Shown in pieces: positions 6,935-13,013 of a stretch of DNA of 15,482 nucleotides. A model generated the notes under the pieces. It made no database searches. It saw nothing but the letters and a program-made list of their open reading frames with translations, and was not told where the DNA came from. The stretch is taken from the NCBI GenBank assembly GCA_946481355.1, contig CAMLNH010000017.1, positions 1 to 15,482 of the forward strand, given 5' to 3'. The position numbers were made by a program, and so were the translations under genes. How positions within the stretch are numbered: position 1 is the stretch's first letter; each line of letters starts with the position of its first letter. Origin of the DNA: an uncultured Curvibacter sp. (GTDB lineage: Bacteria; Pseudomonadota; Gammaproteobacteria; Burkholderiales; Burkholderiaceae).

Positions 6935-6949
6935 GGTTTGAAAAACCAT
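6935..6949. repeat. Inverted repeat between infA and the RRM gene
   Basis: TGGTTT and AAACCA form a perfect 6-bp stem around a 3-nt loop, 14 nt past the infA stop codon. On neither strand is it followed by a T-run, so it is not a convincing terminator. It could protect the infA mRNA end or modulate expression of the downstream RRM gene; nothing in the sequence decides this. Confidence 0.4.
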
Positions 6950-6962
6950 CAAGGGAATGGGT

Positions 6963-7226
6963 TCAGCGGAAGGTGCGGCGGGGGGCCGCTGCACCGCCGG
7001 AGCGGGGTTCGAGGTGGCGGAAGGTGATGCGACCCTTGCCCAGGTCGTAGGGCGAGAGTTCGAGCGAGACCTTGTCGCCGGCCAGGATGCGGATGTGATG
7101 CTTGCGCATCTTGCCGCCGGTATAGGCCACCAGGCTGTGGCCGTTGTCCAGGGTGACGCGAAAACGCGAATCAGGCAGCACTTCCTCTACCTTGCCCTGC
7201 ATTTCGATCAGTTCTTCCTTGGCCAT
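6963..7226 (-). CDS. infA: Translation initiation factor IF-1, 87-residue paralogue
   Basis: IF-1 binds the A site of the 30S subunit during initiation. The S1-type OB fold is evident: [69 protein letters not shown]. At 87 residues it is longer than the usual 72 because of a basic, Ala/Gly-rich tail after HLEP (ending APRRTFR). Betaproteobacteria commonly carry a second infA of this type apart from the ribosomal-protein operon, and no ribosomal genes are seen here. The start at 7226 is secure: AAGGAGG precedes it by 5 nt. It sits 41 nt downstream of a small unknown gene and upstream of an RRM protein gene, suggesting a module for RNA and translation under stress. Whether it replaces or only supplements the canonical IF-1 cannot be seen. 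Confidence 0.94.
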   Translation of the reverse strand: MAKEELIEMQGKVEEVLPDSRFRVTLDNGHSLVAYTGGKMRKHHIRILAGDKVSLELSPYDLGKGRITFRHLEPRSGGAAAPRRTFR

Positions 7227-7267
7227 GGGGTCCTCCTTCTGGTGGCTTGACGATGTGAAACAGGTGT

Positions 7268-7504
7268 TCAGGCGTAGCTGTGGCGTTGCTGCAGCCAGCT
7301 GCAACCTTCGTTGATGGCGTACTGCAGCGCGCCTTCACGCGTATTGAATTCGGGCACGAAGCGGAACACGCGGTCATGCGTGCCGCGACCGCTGCCGCTG
7401 CGGATCGAGACGGACGCCTGGTAGCGACCCGTGTCGGTGGTGCGGATGAGGGGTGAGACAAGGTACTTGCCCACCGAGAATGCTTTTTCTAGGGTGGTAT
7501 TCAT
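7268..7504 (-). CDS. Conserved-looking small protein of unknown function (78 residues)
   Basis: I do not recognise a named family. From the ATG at 7504 the product starts [20 protein letters not shown] and is soluble, with no signal peptide or membrane segment. The middle ([20 protein letters not shown]) is basic and polar and reads like beta strands; the end ([28 protein letters not shown]) looks like a strand followed by an amphipathic helix. The composition is that of a real protein. No Shine-Dalgarno site precedes the ATG, and a CG-rich hairpin lies just upstream. A TTG start at 7546 would add 14 residues and is less likely. The gene leads the IF-1 and RRM genes on the same strand, so a role in RNA or translation is possible but unproven. 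Confidence 0.75.
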   Translation of the reverse strand: MNTTLEKAFSVGKYLVSPLIRTTDTGRYQASVSIRSGSGRGTHDRVFRFVPEFNTREGALQYAINEGCSWLQQRHSYA

Positions 7505-7515
7505 CACAAAAGGGG

Positions 7516-7533
7516 CGCGCGTATCGTCGCGCG
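7516..7533 (-). repeat. CG-rich hairpin just upstream of the small-protein gene
   Basis: Two CGCGCG hexamers flank six bases, giving a 6-bp all-GC stem. It ends 11 nt before the ATG at 7504, where a ribosome binding site would normally be, and no Shine-Dalgarno motif is present. It may control access to the start codon if it lies within the leader. Confidence 0.4.
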
Positions 7534-7774
7534 TTGCAAAGGTCAATCAAACCGTCCGGCTCCAGGCAGGACGTCGCGGCACAAGCCGCTAGGCGGTCCG
7601 GTCAGGGAAAGGAAACGTCAAAAGAGACCGGGGATAGGGCTTGCCGCAAAGGGGGAGTGTGACGACCAGAAGAAGCCGGTGAGAGCGGCCGGTCAGGCGG
7701 GGCGCCGGGTGCAGATAAGACCGCGGGCCGTGTCAGACAACAGCTGTGCAAAGGTAAGCAAGTTGCATCAGCGA

Positions 7775-7789
7775 AGCGTATTGTACGCT
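7775..7789. repeat. Palindrome AGCGTA-TTG-TACGCT upstream of the GGDEF gene
   Basis: This is a perfect 6-bp inverted repeat with a 3-bp spacer, the right size for a dimeric regulator's operator or a small hairpin. It lies 111 nt upstream of the proposed GGDEF start. The cognate regulator, if any, is unknown. Confidence 0.4.
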
Positions 7790-7899
7790 GGATTGCGCAT
7801 TTGTGCCTGTCTTTCTTTGCCAAGGGTCGCCTGGGGGCTGCACAATGGCTCCCACGCCTTGAGGGAGGCACTTTCCCCCGGACTCTCCACAAAAGCAAG

Positions 7900-9111
7900 A
7901 TGAGGTACCTGGGCAGCATCTACGTCGCCGTGGCCGTTCTGGTCCTGACCTTCGCACTGGGCATGTACGCCGATGTGCGCAGCGAGGACATGCACGTGCG
8001 CCACCTGGGCATCAGCACGCGGCTGGAGCGCATCGTGCGCCTGGAGCAGGAGCTCACCAGCCTGCTCAGCAGCGCCGTGTTGGAACAGAAGCTCCTGCGC
8101 GTGAGCCGCTACGACACGGTGGACGAACAGCTCACCGCCACGGTGGGCACCGTGGCCGAGCTCAGCCGCGCGCTCCGGCTCTCGGGCGACGTCTCGGTGC
8201 TGCTGGAGTTGCAGCAGGGCCTGCGCGCCACGGAAGCCCGTTCGCTGCGCTATATGCGTGTGGGCAACTGGCGTCGGGCCCGTGATGTGCTGGTCGAAGA
8301 CGACTACGTGCTGGCCAAGAAGATCTACGAGATCACTACCGAATCCGTCATCAGCGCGCTGACCGAAGAGCTGGCCCAGCGCAACCGTGAGGTCCAGCGC
8401 CTGCGTCAGATCACCTATGCCCTGCGCATGGCTGCACTGGGTCTGCTGCTCTGGGTGGGCTGGCGCTTCGCGCGTCGCCTGCAGGAGGACATGGCCGAGC
8501 AGGCGCGTCTGCAGCAGGAGATCCGCAGTGCCAATGAGGGTCTGGAAGCCACCGTGCGCGAGCGCACCGCCGAGCTCGAGCGCAGCAACCGGCAGCTGGC
8601 TGCGCTCAGCAGCACCGATGCGCTCACCGGCTTGGCCAACCGCCGGCGTTTCGATGAGGCCTGGGCCGTGGAGTGGCAGCGCGCGGCGCGCCAGAGCGCT
8701 TCGCTGGCGCTGGTGCTGATCGACGTCGACCACTTCAAGGCCTACAACGACCACTACGGCCATCAGGCTGGTGACGAATGCCTGCGCCGCGTGGCCGCGG
8801 TGCTGGCCGGTGTGGCGCGCCGTGCCGGTGAGCTGGTGGCGCGCTACGGCGGCGAGGAGTTTGTCGTCGTGCTGCCCGGCGCCGATGCCGCCACGGCGCG
8901 TGAATTCGCCGAGCGCCTGCGTACCGCCGTGTTCTCCGAGGCCATGCCCCACGCGCATTCGCCGGCGGCTCCCGTCGTCACCATCAGCATGGGTGTGGCC
9001 GCCGGCCAGCCGCGCCACGAGGCCGATGCCGAGGCACTGCTCAAGGAAGCCGACGTGGCGCTCTACCTGGCCAAGCGCCAGGGCCGCAACCAGGTGCTGC
9101 TGGCGGCCTGA
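7900..9111 (+). CDS. Membrane-anchored diguanylate cyclase (GGDEF domain)
   Basis: The enzyme is predicted to make cyclic di-GMP from two GTP at the inner membrane. From the ATG at 7900 (403 residues) it has a transmembrane segment at about 4-22, a helical periplasmic sensor region of about 150 residues without a recognised domain, a second segment at about 175-191, a coiled coil with ERTAELERSNRQLAAL (221-236), and a GGDEF domain from about 238. The catalytic motif is RYGGEEF (315-321), and the start block STDALTGLANRRRFDE and metal site LIDVDHFKAYND are intact. The inhibitory I-site RxxD is RAGE (308-311), so product inhibition may be altered. The frame is open from a TTG at 7801, but the 7900 start places a Met-Arg directly before the first membrane segment. 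No strong ribosome site precedes it. The aspartic protease gene follows after 14 nt. Confidence 0.92.
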   Translation: MRYLGSIYVAVAVLVLTFALGMYADVRSEDMHVRHLGISTRLERIVRLEQELTSLLSSAVLEQKLLRVSRYDTVDEQLTATVGTVAELSRALRLSGDVSVLLELQQGLRATEARSLRYMRVGNWRRARDVLVEDDYVLAKKIYEITTESVISALTEELAQRNREVQRLRQITYALRMAALGLLLWVGWRFARRLQEDMAEQARLQQEIRSANEGLEATVRERTAELERSNRQLAALSSTDALTGLANRRRFDEAWAVEWQRAARQSASLALVLIDVDHFKAYNDHYGHQAGDECLRRVAAVLAGVARRAGELVARYGGEEFVVVLPGADAATAREFAERLRTAVFSEAMPHAHSPAAPVVTISMGVAAGQPRHEADAEALLKEADVALYLAKRQGRNQVLLAA

Positions 9112-9125
9112 GATACTGTGTTGCC

Positions 9126-9653
9126 ATGAGTGAGCAGGAAGACGAGGTGAGGGCAGGACTGGGCCGCAGCGTGCGCCGCGGCACGCTGGGCATTCTGGCC
9201 TTCTGGTTGGCGGTGATGGGCGTGCTGTATTACTTCATGGACCGCCACCTCCAGCCCAAGCCGGTGACTGTCAGCGCCCGCGGCGAGCTCGTGATCCCGC
9301 GCGCCCGTGACGGGCACTTCTATGCCCCGGGCCTGGTCAATGGCCAGCCCGTGAACTTCCTCGTGGACACCGGCGCCTCACTGGTCTCGGTCAGCGAAGA
9401 GCTGGCGCGCAAGGCCGGCCTGGGGGCAGGGGAGTCGGCCGTCTTCATGACGGCCAATGGCCAGCGTGCGGGCCGCATCGTTGCTGGGGTGCCGGTCGCA
9501 GTGGGCCCGGTCAGCGTCTCGGCCGTGCGGGTGGGCGTGGGCCTCACGGGGCCGGACAGCAGCGATGCCCTGCTGGGGCAGAGCTTCCTCGCGCGCTTCG
9601 ACATCCTGCTGCAGCAGGACCACATGATCCTGAGACCGCGCTCGCTGGACTGA
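9126..9653 (+). CDS. Membrane-anchored retropepsin-like aspartic protease (TIGR02281-type)
   Basis: This 175-residue protein resembles the bacterial clan AA retropepsin family. One transmembrane segment (about residues 22-38) anchors it with the catalytic part outside the cytoplasm. The active-site motif LVDTGASLVSVS (79-90) contains Asp81-Thr-Gly, preceded by GHFYAPGLVNGQPVNF, and the C-terminal ALLGQSFLARFDI block (148-160) is the family's second hallmark. As in retropepsins, a single chain has one catalytic Asp, so a dimer would be needed for activity. The substrate is unknown. It sits 14 nt after the diguanylate cyclase gene on the same strand and may be co-transcribed with it; a functional link is not evident. 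The start ATG lacks an obvious strong ribosome site but gives the expected short cytoplasmic N-terminus. Confidence 0.9.
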   Translation: MSEQEDEVRAGLGRSVRRGTLGILAFWLAVMGVLYYFMDRHLQPKPVTVSARGELVIPRARDGHFYAPGLVNGQPVNFLVDTGASLVSVSEELARKAGLGAGESAVFMTANGQRAGRIVAGVPVAVGPVSVSAVRVGVGLTGPDSSDALLGQSFLARFDILLQQDHMILRPRSLD

Positions 9654-9691
9654 GCTGTCGGCGCCGCAAGGGCCGATGTCGGCTTCATGAA

Positions 9692-9697
9692 TATAAT
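9692..9697 (+). promoter_or_regulatory. Candidate -10 box (TATAAT) of the iron-uptake operon
   Basis: A perfect TATAAT overlaps the left edge of the Fur box, so Fur binding would block RNA polymerase. No good -35 hexamer lies at 16-18 nt upstream, which keeps confidence moderate. TAATAT at 9722-9727 is an alternative. Confidence 0.45.
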
Positions 9698-9713
9698 AAG
9701 AACCATTATCATT
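9695..9713 (+). promoter_or_regulatory. Fur box upstream of the TonB-dependent receptor
   Basis: AATAAGAACCATTATCATT matches the typical proteobacterial Fur-box form AATGAGAATGATTATCATT at 16 of 19 positions and shares the GATAAT-type hexamers on both strands. It lies in a strikingly AT-rich patch within a GC-rich chromosome, 56 nt before the receptor's ATG. Repression by Fur-Fe(II) under iron-replete conditions is predicted for the five-gene operon downstream. Confidence 0.82.
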
Positions 9714-9769
9714 TGCATCATTAATATGTTTTGATGCATCCCTTTTCTCTGTCTTCGGAACCTCCATCC

Positions 9770-11950
9770 ATGAAACACGTGTGCACTCCCTCGTTCGCCC
9801 TCCGCCCCCTGGTCGCCCTGCTGCAACCCTGGCTGGGGGCCGGTCTGGCCCTGGCGGCCGGCGGTGTGCTGGCCCAGACCGCGGCGACCGAGGCCACGCT
9901 CAAGGAAGTGAAGGTGGTGGAGCAGGCTGAGGGCGGCCTGCAGCAGCCCTATGCCGGCGGGCAACTGGCCCGCGGCGGCAGCCTGGGCGTCCTGGGCACG
10001 GCCGATGTGATGGACACGCCGTTCAGCACGACGAACTACACCGCAGAACAGTTGCAGAACCAGCAGGCGCGCAGCGTGGCCGACGTGGTGGCAAATGACG
10101 CCTCGGTGCGTGCCCTGACCTCGGCCGGGGGCTTTGGCGACGAGTTCCAGATTCGTGGTTTCACCGTCTCGAACGCCGATATCGGCATCAACGGGATGTA
10201 CGGGCTGGCGCCGACCAGTCGCCTGCCGGTGGAAATGGTGGAGCGCGTGGAGGTGCTCAAGGGGCCGGGCACACTGGCCAATGGCGTGCCGCCGAACGGC
10301 AGCATCGGCGGCAGCATGAACCTGGTGACCAAGCGCGCCGGCGACGAGCCTCTGACCCGTTTGACGGCCACCTATCTGGGCAAGTCGCAGCTGGGGACGC
10401 ACCTCGACGTCGGCCGCCGCTTGGGTGAAGACAAGGCCTGGGGCGTGCGCTTCAACGGGGTCGTGCGCAGCGGTGAGGGCACCATCGACGATGGAAAGCA
10501 GCAGCTGGGACTGGGGGCGCTGGCGCTGGACTACCACAGCCGGAATCTGCGGTGGTCACTCGACGGCCTGGCGCAGCGCGACGAGATCAGCGAATTCCGC
10601 CCGCAAAGCGGTTTTGTCGCCGGCATCACGCAGGTTCCGACGCCGCCCGATTCCCGCGTGAACTACTACCCGGGTACGCAGTTTGATTCGCGCAACAACA
10701 CGGTGGCCAGCAAGCTGGAGTATGACCTCAGCGACACGCTGATGGTCTACGGTGGCGCGGGCTACACCGACTATGCCTACCAGCAGGTCTTTCCGAGCGC
10801 CATGGCCGCAGCGACTGGCAACGCCAGCGGCATCGACGCGCAAGGCAACTTTTATGTGCGCAACGGCTACTACGACTACTACAGCAAGACCGCCGTGGTC
10901 GACGCCGGTCTTCGCAAGCGTTTCGCGACCGGCAACGTGGCGCATACGCTGACTTTTGCGGCCAGTCGTCTCGACCAGGAATCCGGCTACTTCTACGCGA
11001 CCTCGACCACCCGCAACGCGTCGAGCCTGTACAACCCCGCGCCGCTGCCGACCGTGACAACCCCGCGTGGTCCCGCGACCAAGAGCGCTGAGAACATCCT
11101 GTACAGCAACGCTCTGACGGACACCATGGCATTTGCCCAGGACCGTGTGCTGCTGACCGTGGGGCTGCGTGACCAGTCCATCGTGCAGCAGAACTTCAAC
11201 CAGACGACAGGGGCCGAAACCACGCACTACAAGGCCAGCGCGGTGTCCCCCCTGGCGGGCATCGTGTTCAAACCTGCAGGCAATGTCTCGCTCTATGGCA
11301 ACTACACCCAAGGGCTGACGCGTGGCCAGATTGTGGGTGCGACCTACAACAATGCGGGCGAAATCCTGGCCCCCTACAAGTCCACGCAACGCGAAGTGGG
11401 CGTAAAGGTGGATTGGGGCAAGGTCATGACCGGGGTCAGTCTGTTCCAGATCGAGCGCCCCAATTCCATGGCCGAGAACAACGTCCTCAGCTACAACGGC
11501 GAAAACCGTAACCGTGGTCTGGAGCTCACGGCGTATGGCGAGGTTCAGCGTGGCCTGCGTTTCATGACCAGTGCGATGTTCAATGACTCCAAGCTCACCA
11601 GCGCGACGGGCGGAACCAACGTTGGCAACAGGACGGGTGGCGTTCCGTTCCGCACCCTCAATCTCGGGGCCGACTGGGATACGCCCTGGGTCCAGGGGCT
11701 GAGCCTGAACGGCCGCGTGATCAACACCTCATCGGCCTACGGCAACAGCGAAAACACCTTCGTCGTTCCGGGCTGGACCCGGTACGACATCGGTGCGCGC
11801 TATCGCACGCAGATGGATGGCCGTCCGCTCATGTTGCGCGCCGCCATCAAGAACCTGAGTGACAAGAGCTACTGGATGATGAGCGGCAACAACTATGCCA
11901 CCGTCAGCGCCCCGCGCACCCTCGTGGTCTCGGCCACCGTCGATTTCTGA
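9770..11950 (+). CDS. TonB-dependent siderophore receptor
   Basis: This 726-residue outer-membrane receptor is predicted to import a ferric siderophore using TonB energy. A signal peptide (about residues 1-35, ending GGVLA before QT) is followed by a TonB-box-like LKEVKVVEQ, a plug domain (NQQARSVADVVANDASVRAL, FQIRGFTVSNADIGINGMYGL, VERVEVLKGPGTLANGVPPNGSIGGSMNLVTKRA), then a beta-barrel ending in ATVDF, with the C-terminal Phe needed for outer-membrane assembly. No N-terminal STN signalling domain is present, so it should not itself signal to an anti-sigma factor. The start at 9770 has GGAA nine nt upstream and a proper signal peptide; TTG 9731 and ATG 9734 would add a poor extension. A Fur box precedes the gene. 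The exact siderophore cannot be told from sequence. Confidence 0.95.
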   Translation: MKHVCTPSFALRPLVALLQPWLGAGLALAAGGVLAQTAATEATLKEVKVVEQAEGGLQQPYAGGQLARGGSLGVLGTADVMDTPFSTTNYTAEQLQNQQARSVADVVANDASVRALTSAGGFGDEFQIRGFTVSNADIGINGMYGLAPTSRLPVEMVERVEVLKGPGTLANGVPPNGSIGGSMNLVTKRAGDEPLTRLTATYLGKSQLGTHLDVGRRLGEDKAWGVRFNGVVRSGEGTIDDGKQQLGLGALALDYHSRNLRWSLDGLAQRDEISEFRPQSGFVAGITQVPTPPDSRVNYYPGTQFDSRNNTVASKLEYDLSDTLMVYGGAGYTDYAYQQVFPSAMAAATGNASGIDAQGNFYVRNGYYDYYSKTAVVDAGLRKRFATGNVAHTLTFAASRLDQESGYFYATSTTRNASSLYNPAPLPTVTTPRGPATKSAENILYSNALTDTMAFAQDRVLLTVGLRDQSIVQQNFNQTTGAETTHYKASAVSPLAGIVFKPAGNVSLYGNYTQGLTRGQIVGATYNNAGEILAPYKSTQREVGVKVDWGKVMTGVSLFQIERPNSMAENNVLSYNGENRNRGLELTAYGEVQRGLRFMTSAMFNDSKLTSATGGTNVGNRTGGVPFRTLNLGADWDTPWVQGLSLNGRVINTSSAYGNSENTFVVPGWTRYDIGARYRTQMDGRPLMLRAAIKNLSDKSYWMMSGNNYATVSAPRTLVVSATVDF

Positions 11951-11976
11951 TGTCCATCTGTTGCCCCCCCTACCCC

Positions 11977-11982
11977 AAGGAG
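11977..11982 (+). promoter_or_regulatory. Shine-Dalgarno site that decides the DUF4198 gene start
   Basis: AAGGAG with 6-nt spacing to the ATG at 11989. It rules in favour of this start over the ATG at 11950, which overlaps the TonB receptor stop codon. Confidence 0.8.
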
Positions 11983-11988
11983 CCCTAC

Positions 11989-12717
11989 ATGAAAAAACTC
12001 TGGATCGCTCTCGCCGCCCTGGCTTGTGCCGCAGGCACGGCGCAGGCCCATCAGATCTGGCTCGAAGCCGTCGAAGGCCAGGGCACGGCCCTGCGTTTCG
12101 GTGAGTTTGGCGAGAACCTGCGTGAGGTCTCGCCGGGCCTGCTCGACAAGTTCGTGCAGCCCACGGCCACCCTGGTCGCGGGCAAGGACGTGAAGACCAG
12201 CGCCCAGGCCGGCAAGACCCGCGATGCCTACACCCTGCCTTTCAAGGCCGGCCAGGGCGAGAGCATCGTGGCCGAGGAGGCCCGCTACCCGCTCTTCAGC
12301 ATCAAGGATGGTGGCAAGGGCTGGTACCACCCGGCCGCGCGCCTGATCAGCGACTTCAGCGCGCAGGAGCCGCGACTGGTGCTCGATCTGGTGCCCACGG
12401 GCAAGACCGGCGAGCTCAGGCTCTACTACCAGGGCAAGCCCAAGGCCAAGACCAAGGTCACGCTGGTCACCCAATCGGGTTGGGCACGCGAAGCCCAGAC
12501 CGATGCCGAGGGCCGGGTGCAGTTCAGCCTGCCCTGGAAGGGCCCCTACGTGGCCGAGGTCAGCCATACCGAGCGCACGCCCGGCGAGCGCCCCGGTGTC
12601 AACGGCCCCGAGAAGTACGACAGCATCAGCTACGCCACCACGCTGAGCTATGTGCATCCCGAAGGCCTGGAGCCCCTCCCCGCAGGGCCTGCCGCCGCGC
12701 CTTACCAGAGCAAGTGA
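11989..12717 (+). CDS. Secreted DUF4198-type periplasmic protein
   Basis: This 242-residue protein has a clear Sec signal peptide (MKKLWIALAALACAAGTAQA), so the mature chain begins His21-Gln-Ile-Trp-Leu-Glu. The HxxWLE start and the later TDAEGRVQFSLPWKGPYVAEVSH block, which looks like an immunoglobulin-like fold, fit the DUF4198 family, commonly encoded next to TonB-dependent receptors. A role in periplasmic metal or ferric-siderophore handling is inferred; the His exposed at the mature N-terminus could bind metal. The start is set by AAGGAG at 11977-11982 with 6-nt spacing; an ATG at 11950 overlapping the receptor stop has no ribosome site and would spoil the signal peptide. The next gene overlaps the stop by 4 nt. 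Confidence 0.88.
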   Translation: MKKLWIALAALACAAGTAQAHQIWLEAVEGQGTALRFGEFGENLREVSPGLLDKFVQPTATLVAGKDVKTSAQAGKTRDAYTLPFKAGQGESIVAEEARYPLFSIKDGGKGWYHPAARLISDFSAQEPRLVLDLVPTGKTGELRLYYQGKPKAKTKVTLVTQSGWAREAQTDAEGRVQFSLPWKGPYVAEVSHTERTPGERPGVNGPEKYDSISYATTLSYVHPEGLEPLPAGPAAAPYQSK

Positions 12718-13013
12718 ACACCGTCCTGTACCGGATCCGTCACGTCGGTCCGCTGATCTCGCGCATCGTGGCTGCCCTCTTCGGCGGCTACGCGCTCGCG
12801 GCGCTGGTCAGTGTGGCTGCGCTGGCCCTGCCGATGAGCCGGCCCCAGGCCGTGCTCACCGGCATGCTGGCGAGCTTCCTGGTCTACACGGGCGCGGTGA
12901 TCTGGGTCTTTGCCGTGCGCAGCGCGCGGCGTGCCTGGGCCGGCTTGCTGCTGGCGGCTCTGCCGCTGCTGCTGGCTGCCAGCTGGGTCTGGGCGGGAGG
13001 AGGCGCACGATGA
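12714..13013 (+). CDS. DUF3649 small inner-membrane protein
   Basis: This 99-residue protein starts with GTG in a GTGA overlap with the previous stop and ends in an ATGA overlap with the PepSY gene. Three hydrophobic segments are visible at about residues 17-39, 44-66 and 75-94, with RRHV-like basic residues near the N-terminus and RSARRAW between segments two and three, so it is an integral inner-membrane protein. The sequence (ISRIVAALFGGYALAA and MSRPQAVLTGMLASFLVYTGAVIW) fits DUF3649, a family found beside PepSY and DUF3325 genes in iron-uptake operons. Its biochemical role is unknown; a subunit or assembly factor for the PepSY protein is a reasonable guess. No strong ribosome site precedes the GTG, so translation probably depends on coupling to the upstream gene. 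Confidence 0.85.
   Translation: MNTVLYRIRHVGPLISRIVAALFGGYALAALVSVAALALPMSRPQAVLTGMLASFLVYTGAVIWVFAVRSARRAWAGLLLAALPLLLAASWVWAGGGAR

Larger units (their letters stand above)
7505..7899. other. Divergent intergenic region between the small-protein gene and the GGDEF gene
   Basis: These 395 bases should hold the promoters for both divergent transcripts. I see no convincing -35/-10 pair on either strand; on the minus strand a TTGACC at 7546-7541 is a possible -35 but lacks a good -10 partner. Structural elements seen are a CG-rich hairpin (7516-7533), a small GCGGC/GCCGC hairpin (7576-7589) and a palindrome (7775-7789). No coding signal, tRNA or known riboswitch was recognised. Confidence 0.5.

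Noticed and set aside
7541..7546. TTGACC as -35 box for the small-protein gene
   Set aside because: The hexamer is good, but no acceptable -10 lies 16-18 nt downstream, so a promoter cannot be claimed.
7768..9018. Long open frame on the minus strand, 416 codons
   Set aside because: It is antisense to the diguanylate cyclase, with composition typical of a shadow frame.
9731..9769. Upstream TTG/ATG starts for the TonB receptor
   Set aside because: They add 12-13 residues before a proper signal peptide and have no ribosome site, whereas the ATG at 9770 has GGAA nearby.
9770..10130. N-terminal STN signalling domain in the TonB receptor
   Set aside because: Only about 30 residues separate the signal peptide from the plug, too short for an STN domain, and no sigma/anti-sigma pair is adjacent.
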